Numbered from the stretch's first letter, positions 9,568 through 17,716 are shown. The stretch: DNA of 64,000 bases from an uncultured Buttiauxella sp. (GCA_946480445.1 CAMLJN010000001.1:463352-527351), one strand, 5' to 3'. Made by a program: numbers and translations. Notes: generated by a model not told the origin, from the sequence alone.

Positions 9568-10212
9568 CTACAGCGCCACCGGGAACACGGCCCCTAAAAT
9601 CATCGCGCCCAGAATCGCACCACCGGTGATGGGTTTGCCCCACAGATAGAACAGCAGGGAGCCGATCAAAGAGCCGATGCCGATTGGAATCGAAGCGGTC
9701 ATCGCGCTTAAGATAATCAGTGGGCCAAGGAAGCGGCCAGAGGCGTTACCCGCGCCCATCATCACGTCCGCCCCGTAGGTGGAATCGCTCTGGTTGATGG
9801 TGAATTTACGAGCAAGGATAATCACGTAGCCAATCGCCAGACCAATCACCAGGCCGGTGACCAGAGAAGCCGCAAAGTTAGCCACCGGGAAGACAAAGCC
9901 CGCCCCCAGCAGCAGAGCCGGTACGCCCAGGCCCACGCCGGTCTGTATCGCACCGCCGATATCCAGAATCCCGACCAGCGACCCTTCGATAATGCGGGCG
10001 AACAGGAAGCTGGCGCCAAACGCGGCGACCGCGCCATACACGCCCGTGTCGATCCCGGCACGCAGCATGGAAACAAACGCAACCTCGTTAAATGCGCCGA
10101 TGCCGTACAGGTAATACATGTGTGTCCCGGCGAACACGCCGGAGGAAAGCAGGCCAACGAAAATCGGGAAAGACCAGTCGGCATACCAAAACCCTTTATT
10201 CTCTTCCATCAC
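9568..10212 (-). CDS. DUF4310 membrane protein (EF_0832/0833-type transport component)
   Basis: 214 residues, strongly hydrophobic, with about six membrane segments (FPIFVGLLSSGVFAGTHMYY, ASFLFARIIEGSLVGILDI, VPALLLGAGFVFPVANFAAS and others). Gly/Ala-rich helices give a channel-like look. It belongs to a family defined only by conservation beside DUF4311, DUF4312 and the SFCGS protein. It starts 8 bases after DUF4311 and is probably part of one membrane complex with it. No transporter fold is recognised by eye, so a transport role rests on its topology and on catabolic neighbours. Confidence 0.78.
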   Translation of the reverse strand: MMEENKGFWYADWSFPIFVGLLSSGVFAGTHMYYLYGIGAFNEVAFVSMLRAGIDTGVYGAVAAFGASFLFARIIEGSLVGILDIGGAIQTGVGLGVPALLLGAGFVFPVANFAASLVTGLVIGLAIGYVIILARKFTINQSDSTYGADVMMGAGNASGRFLGPLIILSAMTASIPIGIGSLIGSLLFYLWGKPITGGAILGAMILGAVFPVAL

Positions 10213-10220
10213 AGGCTCCG

Positions 10221-10997
10221 TTATTTTCCGCTCAGCGAGTTATGAATCAGATCCAGCCAGTTCGGCACGGTCAGGTGGAAGGATTCGATCATCTTCATAT
10301 CGAAACCACGGAAGAAGGCGCTCAGCACGAACAGCGCAACGATGGCAACCATCATCACTTTGGTGACGCGGTTCCAGCCGCTCTCTTCCACGCCTTTACC
10401 GATCAGAATACCCAGCACCAGACCCGGCACGGCGTTCCCCATGATCAGCTGCGCACAGCCGCCAAAAATGGTCGCCCAGAAGCCCGATTTTTTCCCCGCG
10501 TCGATGGCGGCCAGCCAGAAAATAACCGGCATCACGGTGTTGACCAGCAGGTTTGCCGCAGGCACCAGCACTTTCACGGCGGTCACCTGCAGCGCTGCCG
10601 GAACAGCGGAAGCGGTGCTGTTGAGGAAGGCGACAACCACCATGCCGATCAGGCCGCAGGCAATCGCCATTTTCTTCGGATCGTGGAGGGTTTCAGCCAC
10701 ATTGCGGTTTTTAACCATCAAAGCTGCGGCACCCCAGTTCGGGATGATGCGGTGATCGACGTCCTGAGTAAAAGCACCCGCCGCAACGGAGGAGGCCCAG
10801 GCGTTAAAGAAGAAGCCTAACCCAAAGGAGAAGTGTGAAGCCGGATCCCCTTCACAGGAGTTCAGCTCCCCGAGGGTACGAAAAACGCCCATCCCCTGGG
10901 AAGTTGGCGCGTGAAACATGCGTGCAGCTCCGGCGCCAACGCCTACGCCGACAAGCCCCCCGATGATGAGTGATTTTATTAATATTATTAAGAACAT
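10221..10997 (-). CDS. DUF4311 membrane protein
   Basis: 258 residues with an N-terminal hydrophobic segment (IILIKSLIIGGLVGVGVGAG) and about six to seven membrane helices. A conserved-looking soluble loop holds RTLGELNSCEGDPASHFSFG, with a Cys and several polar residues that could face a ligand. The family is known only from the EF_0829-EF_0839-type gene neighbourhood. It is tightly packed between DUF4312 (24-base gap) and DUF4310 (8-base gap). It is likely the second integral component of the transport system. I see no PTS EIIC signature and no ABC ATPase in the operon. Confidence 0.78.
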   Translation of the reverse strand: MFLIILIKSLIIGGLVGVGVGAGAARMFHAPTSQGMGVFRTLGELNSCEGDPASHFSFGLGFFFNAWASSVAAGAFTQDVDHRIIPNWGAAALMVKNRNVAETLHDPKKMAIACGLIGMVVVAFLNSTASAVPAALQVTAVKVLVPAANLLVNTVMPVIFWLAAIDAGKKSGFWATIFGGCAQLIMGNAVPGLVLGILIGKGVEESGWNRVTKVMMVAIVALFVLSAFFRGFDMKMIESFHLTVPNWLDLIHNSLSGK

Positions 10998-11020
10998 CAG
11001 TCTGTCCTTTCTGGGTAATT

Positions 11021-11317
11021 TTATTGGGTGACGAAATCCACTTTATCGAGATTGATTGCCGTCACGTTGACGGTGACCTCCAGCTCTACGCTGAACAGCC
11101 GTCGCTCGCGTCGCAAAAAGAAGAATAAAAATGCTTCCTTCCTGACCTGGACCCGCGCCTGAACAACCCGCACATCCTGTGGCTCAATACGCAGAAATAT
11201 GTAGGGTGAAGACTTAAGCACCGTACCCTGAACGTGGTTCAGGGCATCGGCAAAGGCTTTGGCTTTTGTGTCGCCACGCCCGCTCACTTTCACCGTGTCG
11301 GAAAAGTGTTCTTTCAT
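11021..11317 (-). CDS. DUF4312 family small protein
   Basis: 98 residues, soluble, alpha/beta, beginning MKEHFSDTVKVSGRGDTKAKAFADALN. It has a basic patch, LRRERR, near residue 70. The family is uncharacterised and always seen with SFCGS, DUF4311 and DUF4310 proteins. It starts two bases after the SFCGS stop, so co-translation is likely. It might be a cytoplasmic partner of the membrane proteins; the sequence shows no catalytic motif that I recognise. Confidence 0.75.
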   Translation of the reverse strand: MKEHFSDTVKVSGRGDTKAKAFADALNHVQGTVLKSSPYIFLRIEPQDVRVVQARVQVRKEAFLFFFLRRERRLFSVELEVTVNVTAINLDKVDFVTQ

Positions 11318-11319
11318 AC

Positions 11320-11682
11320 TCAGCTGCCGTACTTCTTGTTCCAGGCCTGTACCAGACGTTCGCCCAGCTCTTCTTTATCCATAAAGCCAAAGCCCAGCAC
11401 GTTGTTGCCTTCGTTAATGGCCGTCACGCCCTCTTCTACCGAACGCATGCCGTATTTTGCCTTGTAGCCGTGTTTGGTCTGCGCGGTAATCGCCCCCGCA
11501 CCGCCGCTGCCGCAAAAAGAGATACCGAAGGTGGCGTTTTCAGCCTTCATCACATCGCCCAGCTTCATATCAGCCGCCACGCCAGGAATCACCACTGCCC
11601 GGCCACCCGCTTTTTCAATCCCTGCTGCAACCTTCTGGCCTTTCCCCAGGCGGTCACCAATAACGACGGTAATTTGTTCCAT
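11320..11682 (-). CDS. Glycine-rich SFCGS family protein (EF_0830 type)
   Basis: 120 residues with the family-defining motif GISFCGSGGAGA around residue 60, including a conserved Cys within a Gly-rich loop. The N-terminal MEQITVVIGDRLGKGQKVAA looks like a Rossmann-type beta-alpha start. I chose ATG 11682 because AGGAG lies eight bases upstream; an in-frame upstream ATG has no such site. The function is unknown. Its small alpha/beta form, with a Cys after a beta strand, is reminiscent of PTS EIIB domains, and the operon has PRD regulators, so a phospho-carrier role is a testable guess and nothing more. Confidence 0.8.
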   Translation of the reverse strand: MEQITVVIGDRLGKGQKVAAGIEKAGGRAVVIPGVAADMKLGDVMKAENATFGISFCGSGGAGAITAQTKHGYKAKYGMRSVEEGVTAINEGNNVLGFGFMDKEELGERLVQAWNKKYGS

Positions 11683-11699
11683 GTGTGTCTCCTGATTAT

Positions 11700-12017
11700 T
11701 CAAAGATTGTCTTTCGCGACTTCAAAATGCACCGACAGCAGCCAGGCCTCTTCAACCGGCAGATTGCCAAACTGATCCACCACCTCTTTTGCCATGGCCA
11801 GCGAGTCTGGGGAAATCTCGTCAAACAGACTTTCCTCCACCTCCGGCAGCGGCTCGCCGGTCAAAGACCGGTGTGCCATAGCGCGAACATGTGACGTCAG
11901 CATCTGCTCCTGCACCGCGTTGGGCGTGATGTTTCTGGCTTTTAACAGCGTATTGATAAACGTCTGGACCTTTTCCGTCAGCGCCATGGCCTCGGTACTC
12001 CCGGCTTCACTAACCAT
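11700..12017 (-). CDS. Small single-PRD protein (EF_0829 type), first gene of operon
   Basis: 105 residues from ATG 12017, chosen because GGAG stands seven bases upstream and because relatives are about this size; the open frame upstream to 12251 is probably not translated. It consists of one PRD domain (KVQTFINTLLKARNI, then LTSHVRAMAHRSLTGE with His residues, and a second half with LLSVHFEVAK). PRDs are usually phosphorylated on His by PTS proteins and regulate partners. With no DNA-binding domain of its own, it may modulate the large PRD regulator at the operon's far end or the transport complex. Confidence 0.8.
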   Translation of the reverse strand: MVSEAGSTEAMALTEKVQTFINTLLKARNITPNAVQEQMLTSHVRAMAHRSLTGEPLPEVEESLFDEISPDSLAMAKEVVDQFGNLPVEEAWLLSVHFEVAKDNL

Positions 12018-12103
12018 TACCGCTCCGTTATTCACACTACGTACCTCATTCACTGATAGGGCTTTAAGGTAGCGACGGGGGGAAAGGGTTTGTAGCGAGT
12101 TGT

Positions 12104-12123
12104 TTTCCACTTCGAAGTGGAAA
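12104..12123. promoter_or_regulatory. 20-bp perfect palindrome, candidate operator of the leftward operon
   Basis: TTTCCACTTCGAAGTGGAAA is a perfect 20-base palindrome lying 87 bases before the first gene (start 12017). Its size and symmetry fit a dimeric regulator such as the PRD regulator encoded at 3376-5286. No binding data; inferred from position and symmetry. Confidence 0.6.
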
Positions 12124-12187
12124 TCCCAGCGGCGGCAGTGATCTGTTCCACAAAAAAAGACCGGATCGTGATAATTCGCTGGCTTAA

Positions 12188-12203
12188 TGTGATTAAGGTC
12201 ACG
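12188..12203. promoter_or_regulatory. CRP-type site
   Basis: TGTGA-N6-TCACG matches nine of ten core bases of the CRP consensus TGTGA-N6-TCACA. It lies in the 529-base gap (12018-12546) between the catabolic operon and mdcR, about 170 bases from the operon's first codon. It fits catabolite control of a sugar-acid pathway. The rest of this gap, beyond this site and the palindrome at 12104, shows no convincing gene. Confidence 0.6.
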
Positions 12204-12546
12204 GGATCGCCAGGTCACCCGGCGCGAAGACAGCGAACAGCTTTCGAGCAAAAATGTGAAGTGAGGAGGGTTCCGGGATGGATATTGGAAAGGCTTATGG
12301 TGGCAGGCCAGTCGTCAAAACTTACTGCGAGGGATGCCGCAAAGATATCTTCTAAAGATTGGCGTGATACCTGAAATAAGTAATATGTCTGTAAGGGTTC
12401 TGGCCGTTAGTTTAGCAAAGCGTAGGAACGCTACATCAATGAGGCGAGCAGAACTATCGTCTTCTCTGATTTAGGCACGCACGCCGAGTTATTCGAATCA
12501 ACGTGCTTTTTGATACATTAAGCCCTTCGCTTTTACCGAGCCTGTA

Positions 12547-13491
12547 ATGCCTATGAAAATCGACGCCGAGATAACCTTCCGTAAGCTTGAGATATTTATG
12601 GCATTTATGGAGAAGGGAAACATTGCCCGCACGGCTGAGGCGCTGGGGATAAGCGGTGTGAGCGTACACAGGGCGCTGCATACGCTTGAGGAAGGCGTAC
12701 GCTGCCCGCTGTTTATTCATAAAGGCCGTAATCTGGTGGCTTTACCTTCGGCCCACACGTTGCTTGAGCACAGCAAAGAGGCCGTTGCGCTGATGGCGCG
12801 CGGCATTGAGGAAACTCGCCAGGCGGCAGGCGTTGGCCAGGGCCGTCTGCGCATCGGAACGCTTTATTCTCTGACGCTTGAAACCGTCCCGCGGCTGATT
12901 ATGGGGATGAAACTTCGACGCCCCGAACTGGAGATGGATCTGACGATGGGTTCTAACCAGATGCTGCTTAATATGCTTGAGGACGGCGTGCTGGACGCCA
13001 TTCTGATCTCCGTCTCTGAGAGCGAAATTGACCGCAACAGCCTGGAAGTTTTGCCCCTATTCCAGGATGATATTTTCCTCGCTGCGCCGACGGCTTTCCC
13101 GCTTGATACCGGCAAGCTTGCCGATCTTCGTGATTTCCACGCGCAAAAATTTGTTTCGCTGGCTGAAGGTTTCGCCACCTATAACGGCTTCCAGGAAGCT
13201 TTTCATATCGCAGGATTTGAACCCGAGATTGTGACGCGGGTTAACGATATTTTCTCGATGCTAAGCCTCGTGCAGGCGGGCGTGGGGCTATCGCTGATGC
13301 CGGGGAGGATGAAGAAGGTTTACGAAAACTCCATCCAGTTGCTCAGGCTCGCCGAGCCGTACCAGATGAAGCAGCAGATTGCGATTGTCTTTGCCCGCAA
13401 CCGCGAGCTTGACCCGAATCTGCTGGCGCTGGCCGCCGAAGGGCGCATGTACGCCCGTTCGTTTGTCGATACGCCTAACGCGCCGCTTTAG
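12547..13491 (+). CDS. mdcR: MdcR, LysR-type activator of malonate utilisation
   Basis: 314 residues. N-terminal winged HTH: FRKLEIFMAFMEKGNIARTA, ALGISGVSVHRALHTLEE, then CPLFIHKGRN; substrate-binding domain from about residue 95. It is closely similar to Klebsiella MdcR along its length, including GQGRLRIGTLYSLTLETVPR and EAFHIAGFEPEIVTRVNDIF. It activates the mdc operon in response to malonate. It is convergent with mdcH and overlaps its 3' end by 17 bases. The start may be ATG 12547 or ATG 12553. Confidence 0.92.
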   Translation: MPMKIDAEITFRKLEIFMAFMEKGNIARTAEALGISGVSVHRALHTLEEGVRCPLFIHKGRNLVALPSAHTLLEHSKEAVALMARGIEETRQAAGVGQGRLRIGTLYSLTLETVPRLIMGMKLRRPELEMDLTMGSNQMLLNMLEDGVLDAILISVSESEIDRNSLEVLPLFQDDIFLAAPTAFPLDTGKLADLRDFHAQKFVSLAEGFATYNGFQEAFHIAGFEPEIVTRVNDIFSMLSLVQAGVGLSLMPGRMKKVYENSIQLLRLAEPYQMKQQIAIVFARNRELDPNLLALAAEGRMYARSFVDTPNAPL

Positions 13492-14383
13492 TCCGTTCGG
13501 CAAGACGTGAAAGCAACTCGAGGGGGTTGTTTTCCACGCACAGCGTATCGCCTTCGCGGAAAGCCTGCCGCGTTAGCCCGGTCAGCACGGTACCCGGCGG
13601 CATTTCGATAGCCAGCCGCACGTCGCGTTCGTTAGCCGCAACCATGGCATCACGCCAGCGCACGGTGCGGGACATATTGAGCGCCAGATCTTCCGCGATT
13701 TTTTCCGGCTGCCACAGCACCCGCGCCGTACTGCCGCTGAGATAAGTGCAGCGTGGGCGGCTTAACGCCACGCCGTCAAACGCTTCTTGTAATTTGCAGG
13801 CTGGCTCGCGCAGTAATTCGCAGTGCGACGGCACGCTTACCACCAGCCGTTTTGCTTTTTGCGCGCCCATCGCCAGCGCGGCTCTGGCTACCCCTGCCAT
13901 CTCTTCTTCGCGACCGGCAATCACTATCTGCTGCTCGGCATTAATGTTTGCCACATAGGTGCCGCTGCCTTCCACCAGGGCTTCAACCTGGCTGAGCTGT
14001 AGCCCCGCGATAGCCGTCAGGCCGTAACCCTGCGGATAAGCCTGCTCCATCAGGTCGCCGCGCAGCGCGACAAGCTTAACCGCGTCTTCAAACGTCAGCG
14101 CGCCAGCAATCACCGCCGCCGGAAAAGCGCCGATAGACAGGCCGCAGACCATATCGGGTTTGATGCCGTTACGCTCAAGTTCCTGCGCCCAGGCCACGCC
14201 CGTAATCAGCAAACAAAGCTGGACCGCTCGGGTGTGTTTCAGGGCTTCAGGCGTATCAAGCGAGTCGGCTTCGGCGCCCAGAACGGTACGTGAGCGCGCC
14301 ATCATGTCACTATTTTTCGGCAACGACTGCAACATGCCAGCACGCTGCGTCCCCTGTCCGGGAAAGGTGAAGAGAATATTCAT
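13475..14383 (-). CDS. mdcH: MdcH, malonyl-CoA:ACP transacylase of malonate decarboxylase
   Basis: 302 residues, FabD-like acyltransferase. Motifs: FTFPGQGTQRAGML near the N-terminus, nucleophile motif CGLSIGAFPAAV (GxSxG), and VPSHCELL with the His of the dyad. It charges the MdcC acyl carrier protein with malonate during activation of the enzyme. ATG overlaps the mdcG stop by four bases. Its 3' end overlaps mdcR on the other strand. It is the last gene of mdcABCDEFGH. Confidence 0.93.
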   Translation of the reverse strand: MNILFTFPGQGTQRAGMLQSLPKNSDMMARSRTVLGAEADSLDTPEALKHTRAVQLCLLITGVAWAQELERNGIKPDMVCGLSIGAFPAAVIAGALTFEDAVKLVALRGDLMEQAYPQGYGLTAIAGLQLSQVEALVEGSGTYVANINAEQQIVIAGREEEMAGVARAALAMGAQKAKRLVVSVPSHCELLREPACKLQEAFDGVALSRPRCTYLSGSTARVLWQPEKIAEDLALNMSRTVRWRDAMVAANERDVRLAIEMPPGTVLTGLTRQAFREGDTLCVENNPLELLSRLAERTKAAR

Positions 14384-15000
14384 GCTTCTTCCTTAAACGC
14401 CCACGGGTCGCTAACCAGATGCGGGCCACGGCTGGTTTTAAGCAGCACCCGCTCTGCGCGCAACCATTCGGCCAGTGCAAAAGCGCCCTGCGGCGTTTCA
14501 ATTTGCGTATCGGCACGACATAAAAGCTGGCCGACAACCTGCTGCCATTCCCGCAACGCCTCACGTTCAACGGGCCTGGGACTGCGGATAATCAGGTCGA
14601 GATCGCTATCCGCATGCAGCACCGGCACTTCTGTGGCCAGCGCATAGCCCACGCTGCCGGTAATTCCCCACGTCCACGGCCAGTCGCGCAAAGCGAGCTG
14701 AATAGCCCCCTGCACCGGCGGCATGGAAACGAAGGGAGAATTGACCAGCACCTCGTGCAGGGCCAGGTCTTCCGGGCAAACCGTGCGTTTGATTTTGTCT
14801 GCCCAGGCCCAGGCCGCTGCGCGCTGGTCGCGGCGCATGCCACGAATGCCTACCGGAATGCGCCCGTCATGGTTCACATCACGTCGCACTACCACCGGCA
14901 GGGCCGGTCGCCACTGGCTTGCCACCCACGCCTCATTTACGCCCTCAAGCGCGTCGCGATCGGTAAGCCAGAGCAGGTCGTGTGGACGTGATGTGTTCAT
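14380..15000 (-). CDS. mdcG: MdcG, phosphoribosyl-dephospho-CoA transferase
   Basis: 206 residues, nucleotidyltransferase fold. It attaches the 2'-(5''-triphosphoribosyl)-3'-dephospho-CoA group to apo-MdcC. The catalytic motif GITGSVGYALAT followed by HADSDLDLII (GS...DxD) is clear. It lies three bases after mdcF and overlaps mdcH by four. Length is normal for the family. Confidence 0.92.
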   Translation of the reverse strand: MNTSRPHDLLWLTDRDALEGVNEAWVASQWRPALPVVVRRDVNHDGRIPVGIRGMRRDQRAAAWAWADKIKRTVCPEDLALHEVLVNSPFVSMPPVQGAIQLALRDWPWTWGITGSVGYALATEVPVLHADSDLDLIIRSPRPVEREALREWQQVVGQLLCRADTQIETPQGAFALAEWLRAERVLLKTSRGPHLVSDPWAFKEEA

Positions 15001-15003
15001 GCT

Positions 15004-15963
15004 TTAAAGTCCTGAAGTCAGAGAGATAAACAGCGGTAACGACAGGATAGAGAGCACGGAGCTTAGCAGCAACACGGCTTCTGCATCAGGCGACTGCACG
15101 CCGAAGCGGTTGCCGAACACCACGCCGAAGAAACCCGCCGCCAGCGCAATCATCAGAATCGCGGTGATCGCCACCGGGCCGCTCAGACCAAGCGCCAGCA
15201 CAATGCCCCAGGCAATAAACGGCTGAATCAGCAGCTTGGCGAGGGTAGCCGTGCACACCATGGTATTGATTTGCAGTTTGCGCGTGGAGAGGATCACCCC
15301 GGTCAGGAACAGTGCCGCAGCCGTTGCAGACAGGCCCAGCGGTTTAATGGCTGCCAGCAGCAGATCCGGCATACGAATGCCCAGAGCCGACAGCACCACG
15401 CCCAGCAGCGGCCCCCAGACGATAGGTTTTGTTACCGAGCGCCACATCAGCACCGGCAGCATGGCGAGAGTTGAACCTGTCGCTTCGCCAGCCGCCCGCG
15501 CCTTCTCACGCTCCAGAATCAGTAGGCAGAACGGCGTCATCAGGACGGAGCCGCAGGCGATGGAAACCGCAACGGACAGGGAAGTTGCCGAGCCTTCACC
15601 CAGCACGCTGCCCAGAATTGGCAGGCCGAGCGCAGCATAGTTTGGCAATGCGACGGTCAGCGTCAGCACGGCGGCATCCTGCGGTGATTTTTTAAAGACT
15701 TTGGTTGCGAGGAAATAGATCGCCGCGTAGGTGATCCACATCGCCAGCACCAGTACCACAATCAGCGGCGACTGTTTGACGATACCGAGCCATGGCGTCT
15801 GCACCGTAGCGCTAAACAGCGCGGCGGGCAGGGCGAAATCCATTACAAAGATATTGAGTAAAGAGACATTTTTGTTATCGACCATTTTGGCTTTACCGGC
15901 GAAAAAGCCCAGCAGCATGATGACAAAAATGGGCGCAAGAGCATGAACAATCACGTAAGTCAT
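15004..15963 (-). CDS. mdcF: MdcF, malonate transporter (AEC family)
   Basis: 319 residues and about ten membrane helices; auxin-efflux-carrier family permease that supplies malonate to the decarboxylase. It starts MTYVIVHALAPIFVIMLLGF with AGGTGA six bases upstream, so I prefer ATG 15963 to the in-frame start at 15996. Family hallmark NYAALGLPILGSVLGE is in the fourth helix region. It is separated from mdcE by a 122-base gap that contains a long hairpin. Confidence 0.91.
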   Translation of the reverse strand: MTYVIVHALAPIFVIMLLGFFAGKAKMVDNKNVSLLNIFVMDFALPAALFSATVQTPWLGIVKQSPLIVVLVLAMWITYAAIYFLATKVFKKSPQDAAVLTLTVALPNYAALGLPILGSVLGEGSATSLSVAVSIACGSVLMTPFCLLILEREKARAAGEATGSTLAMLPVLMWRSVTKPIVWGPLLGVVLSALGIRMPDLLLAAIKPLGLSATAAALFLTGVILSTRKLQINTMVCTATLAKLLIQPFIAWGIVLALGLSGPVAITAILMIALAAGFFGVVFGNRFGVQSPDAEAVLLLSSVLSILSLPLFISLTSGL

Positions 15964-16018
15964 AACTTCACCTGTAGTTAAAAAGAGAGCCAGCACCGAT
16001 GCGATGATTATTATTTTT

Positions 16019-16067
16019 CAGACGATGTTTTTAGGTGGGCACAGTGAATGTGCCCCTTTTTCGTCTG
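16019..16067. promoter_or_regulatory. Long hairpin between mdcE and mdcF
   Basis: Outer arms CAGACGA (16019-16025) and TCGTCTG (16061-16067) enclose inner arms GGGCACA (16037-16043) and TGTGCCC (16049-16055) with a five-base loop. On the mdc strand there is no strong U-tract after the stem, so partial attenuation or an RNase-stop that sets transporter level relative to enzyme level is possible. Inference from structure only. Confidence 0.55.
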
Positions 16068-16085
16068 GCAGGTCTGTCTGTTTTA

Positions 16086-16886
16086 TTACCAGTCGGCGCG
16101 CATGCGCTCGCGAACGAGCGCTGAACTGTGGCGATTCTTAGCGTTGAGTCTGTTTTTCAGTGTGTTATCGGTACGGGCTTCACGAACCGCGGTAGCTAAA
16201 GCGGCGGCCACTTTTTCCACATCTTCATTCTGCGGAGCCTGCGGATCCGCTATGTCGAGCAGGGCAGAAAGCAGCCCCAGGGTTTCGTAGTTGCTGATGT
16301 CGTAGGCCATCGGTGGAATAGTCGCAGCCAGTTTCTCCAGCGCTTCCACGGCGCGCAGCGTGATGCGTGCCGCCGACTCTTTACCCATCGCGTGGATCAT
16401 CACACCGGGATCGTTAAAGGCGATCAAACGGTTGGCCTGGTAGCCATGGGCAAGAAACGCCCCGGACATCGCCTTGCCAACAATCAGCCCCACCACCGGG
16501 TGGCCCGCCAGGCGTGCATTGGCGTAGGCTCCTGCGGCTCCTGCCAGCGCCTGGTGAATACCAAAGGCCTCTTCCCGGCGGCCATAGGCCTGGCTGGGCA
16601 CATCGATCACCGCCACGATGGCACGTTTTTCGGTTTTATCGGCGTCTTCCGCGAGGGTTTCGCTGACCACTTTTGCCAGCGTCCAGCCTTCCAGCAGCCC
16701 TACCTCGCCGCCTGCGGCGCGGGGATAATGGTTATTTTCATCCGGCACAACGGCAATAAAGCGTGCGGGTTTACCTTCAATCACACCGTCGGCCACCTGA
16801 ACGGATGCGCAAAGCCCGGCCATGCGAGGCGCGTTAGCGGTCAGTTTAGCCAGCCAAACGGCGGCGCGATTCAGTTTCTGGCTCAT
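16086..16886 (-). CDS. mdcE: MdcE, malonate decarboxylase gamma subunit
   Basis: 266 residues, crotonase/carboxyltransferase-type fold that works with MdcD to decarboxylate malonyl-S-ACP. Visible: PRAAGGEVGLLEGWTLAKVV, VAVIDVPSQAYGRREEAFGI, and HPVVGLIVGKAMSGAFLAHG (oxyanion-hole glycines). ATG overlaps the mdcD stop by four bases. Followed by the 122-base gap before mdcF. Confidence 0.93.
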   Translation of the reverse strand: MSQKLNRAAVWLAKLTANAPRMAGLCASVQVADGVIEGKPARFIAVVPDENNHYPRAAGGEVGLLEGWTLAKVVSETLAEDADKTEKRAIVAVIDVPSQAYGRREEAFGIHQALAGAAGAYANARLAGHPVVGLIVGKAMSGAFLAHGYQANRLIAFNDPGVMIHAMGKESAARITLRAVEALEKLAATIPPMAYDISNYETLGLLSALLDIADPQAPQNEDVEKVAAALATAVREARTDNTLKNRLNAKNRHSSALVRERMRADW

Positions 16887-17716
16887 GAACGATTCTCCCC
16901 AAAAAGCTGTTTAATCTGTTCGGCATCGGCCTGTTTGCTGGTGTCGAAATTCGTCAGGCGCGCTAAATACCAGGCATAGTTATCGGTACGATGTTTAGCC
17001 GGTACGCCTTTGGCAATGGCGTCAATCACCGCTTCTTTCACGGCATGGACGCCGTCGCCGACCAGCGCATCCACCAGGCCGCTTTCGTAGCGCACTTCGC
17101 CGCCGGTCATACTCCAGATAAACGGACGGTCGCGGGAGTCGTATTCATCAATCCCCGCTTCCTGTTCAATTACCTGCGGGCCATTCAGGCCAAGACGTGC
17201 TTCGCGGGTCACAATCAGGTAGCTGCACAGAGCCGCCGCGATAGACATCCCACCAAAGCAGCCCACGGTTCCGGCCACGACACCGATAACCGGCGTGTAG
17301 CGACGCAGGTCGACAATCGCCGCGTGGATATCCGCAATTGCCGCCAGCCCGAGGTTTGCTTCCTGGAGGCGAACGCCGCCGGTTTCCAGGCACAATACGG
17401 CCTGAGTAGGGATGCCGTTGCGGTTGTCTTCCGCGGCCAGCTCAAGTGCTGCGGCCATTTTCGCCCCTGAGACTTCTCCCATGCTGCCGCCCTGGAAAGC
17501 ACCTTCAATGGCAATAACCACCGCGGGCTGACCGTCGATCGTTCCTTTGGCAACGACCATGCCGTCGTCAGACTGCGGAACGATGCCCTGCGGCCCCAAC
17601 CACGGAGAAACTATCCCGGCAAACGGATCGAGCAGTTCGCGGTAGCTGCCGTCATCGAGCAGCAGACGCGCACGTTCACGCGCTTTTAGTTCGATAAAGC
17701 TGCTGTCATTACGCAT
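16883..17716 (-). CDS. mdcD: MdcD, malonate decarboxylase beta subunit
   Basis: 277 residues, carboxyltransferase fold, partner of MdcE. Visible motifs: ELKARERARLLLDDGSYREL at the start (as in acetyl-CoA carboxylase beta subunits), LCLETGGVRLQEANLGLAAI, and GVVAGTVGCFGGMSIAAALC. It begins eight bases inside the end of mdcC and overlaps mdcE by four, giving tight translational coupling. Length is as expected. Confidence 0.94.
   Translation of the reverse strand: MRNDSSFIELKARERARLLLDDGSYRELLDPFAGIVSPWLGPQGIVPQSDDGMVVAKGTIDGQPAVVIAIEGAFQGGSMGEVSGAKMAAALELAAEDNRNGIPTQAVLCLETGGVRLQEANLGLAAIADIHAAIVDLRRYTPVIGVVAGTVGCFGGMSIAAALCSYLIVTREARLGLNGPQVIEQEAGIDEYDSRDRPFIWSMTGGEVRYESGLVDALVGDGVHAVKEAVIDAIAKGVPAKHRTDNYAWYLARLTNFDTSKQADAEQIKQLFGENRS

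Noticed and set aside
12018-12251. N-terminal extension of the small PRD protein
   Set aside because: The extension would encode the operator region; ATG 12017 has a good ribosome site and gives the family length.
12117-12374. Plus-strand frame of 85 codons in the gap before mdcR
   Set aside because: It covers the palindrome and CRP site, lacks a ribosome site, and has a low-complexity basic composition.
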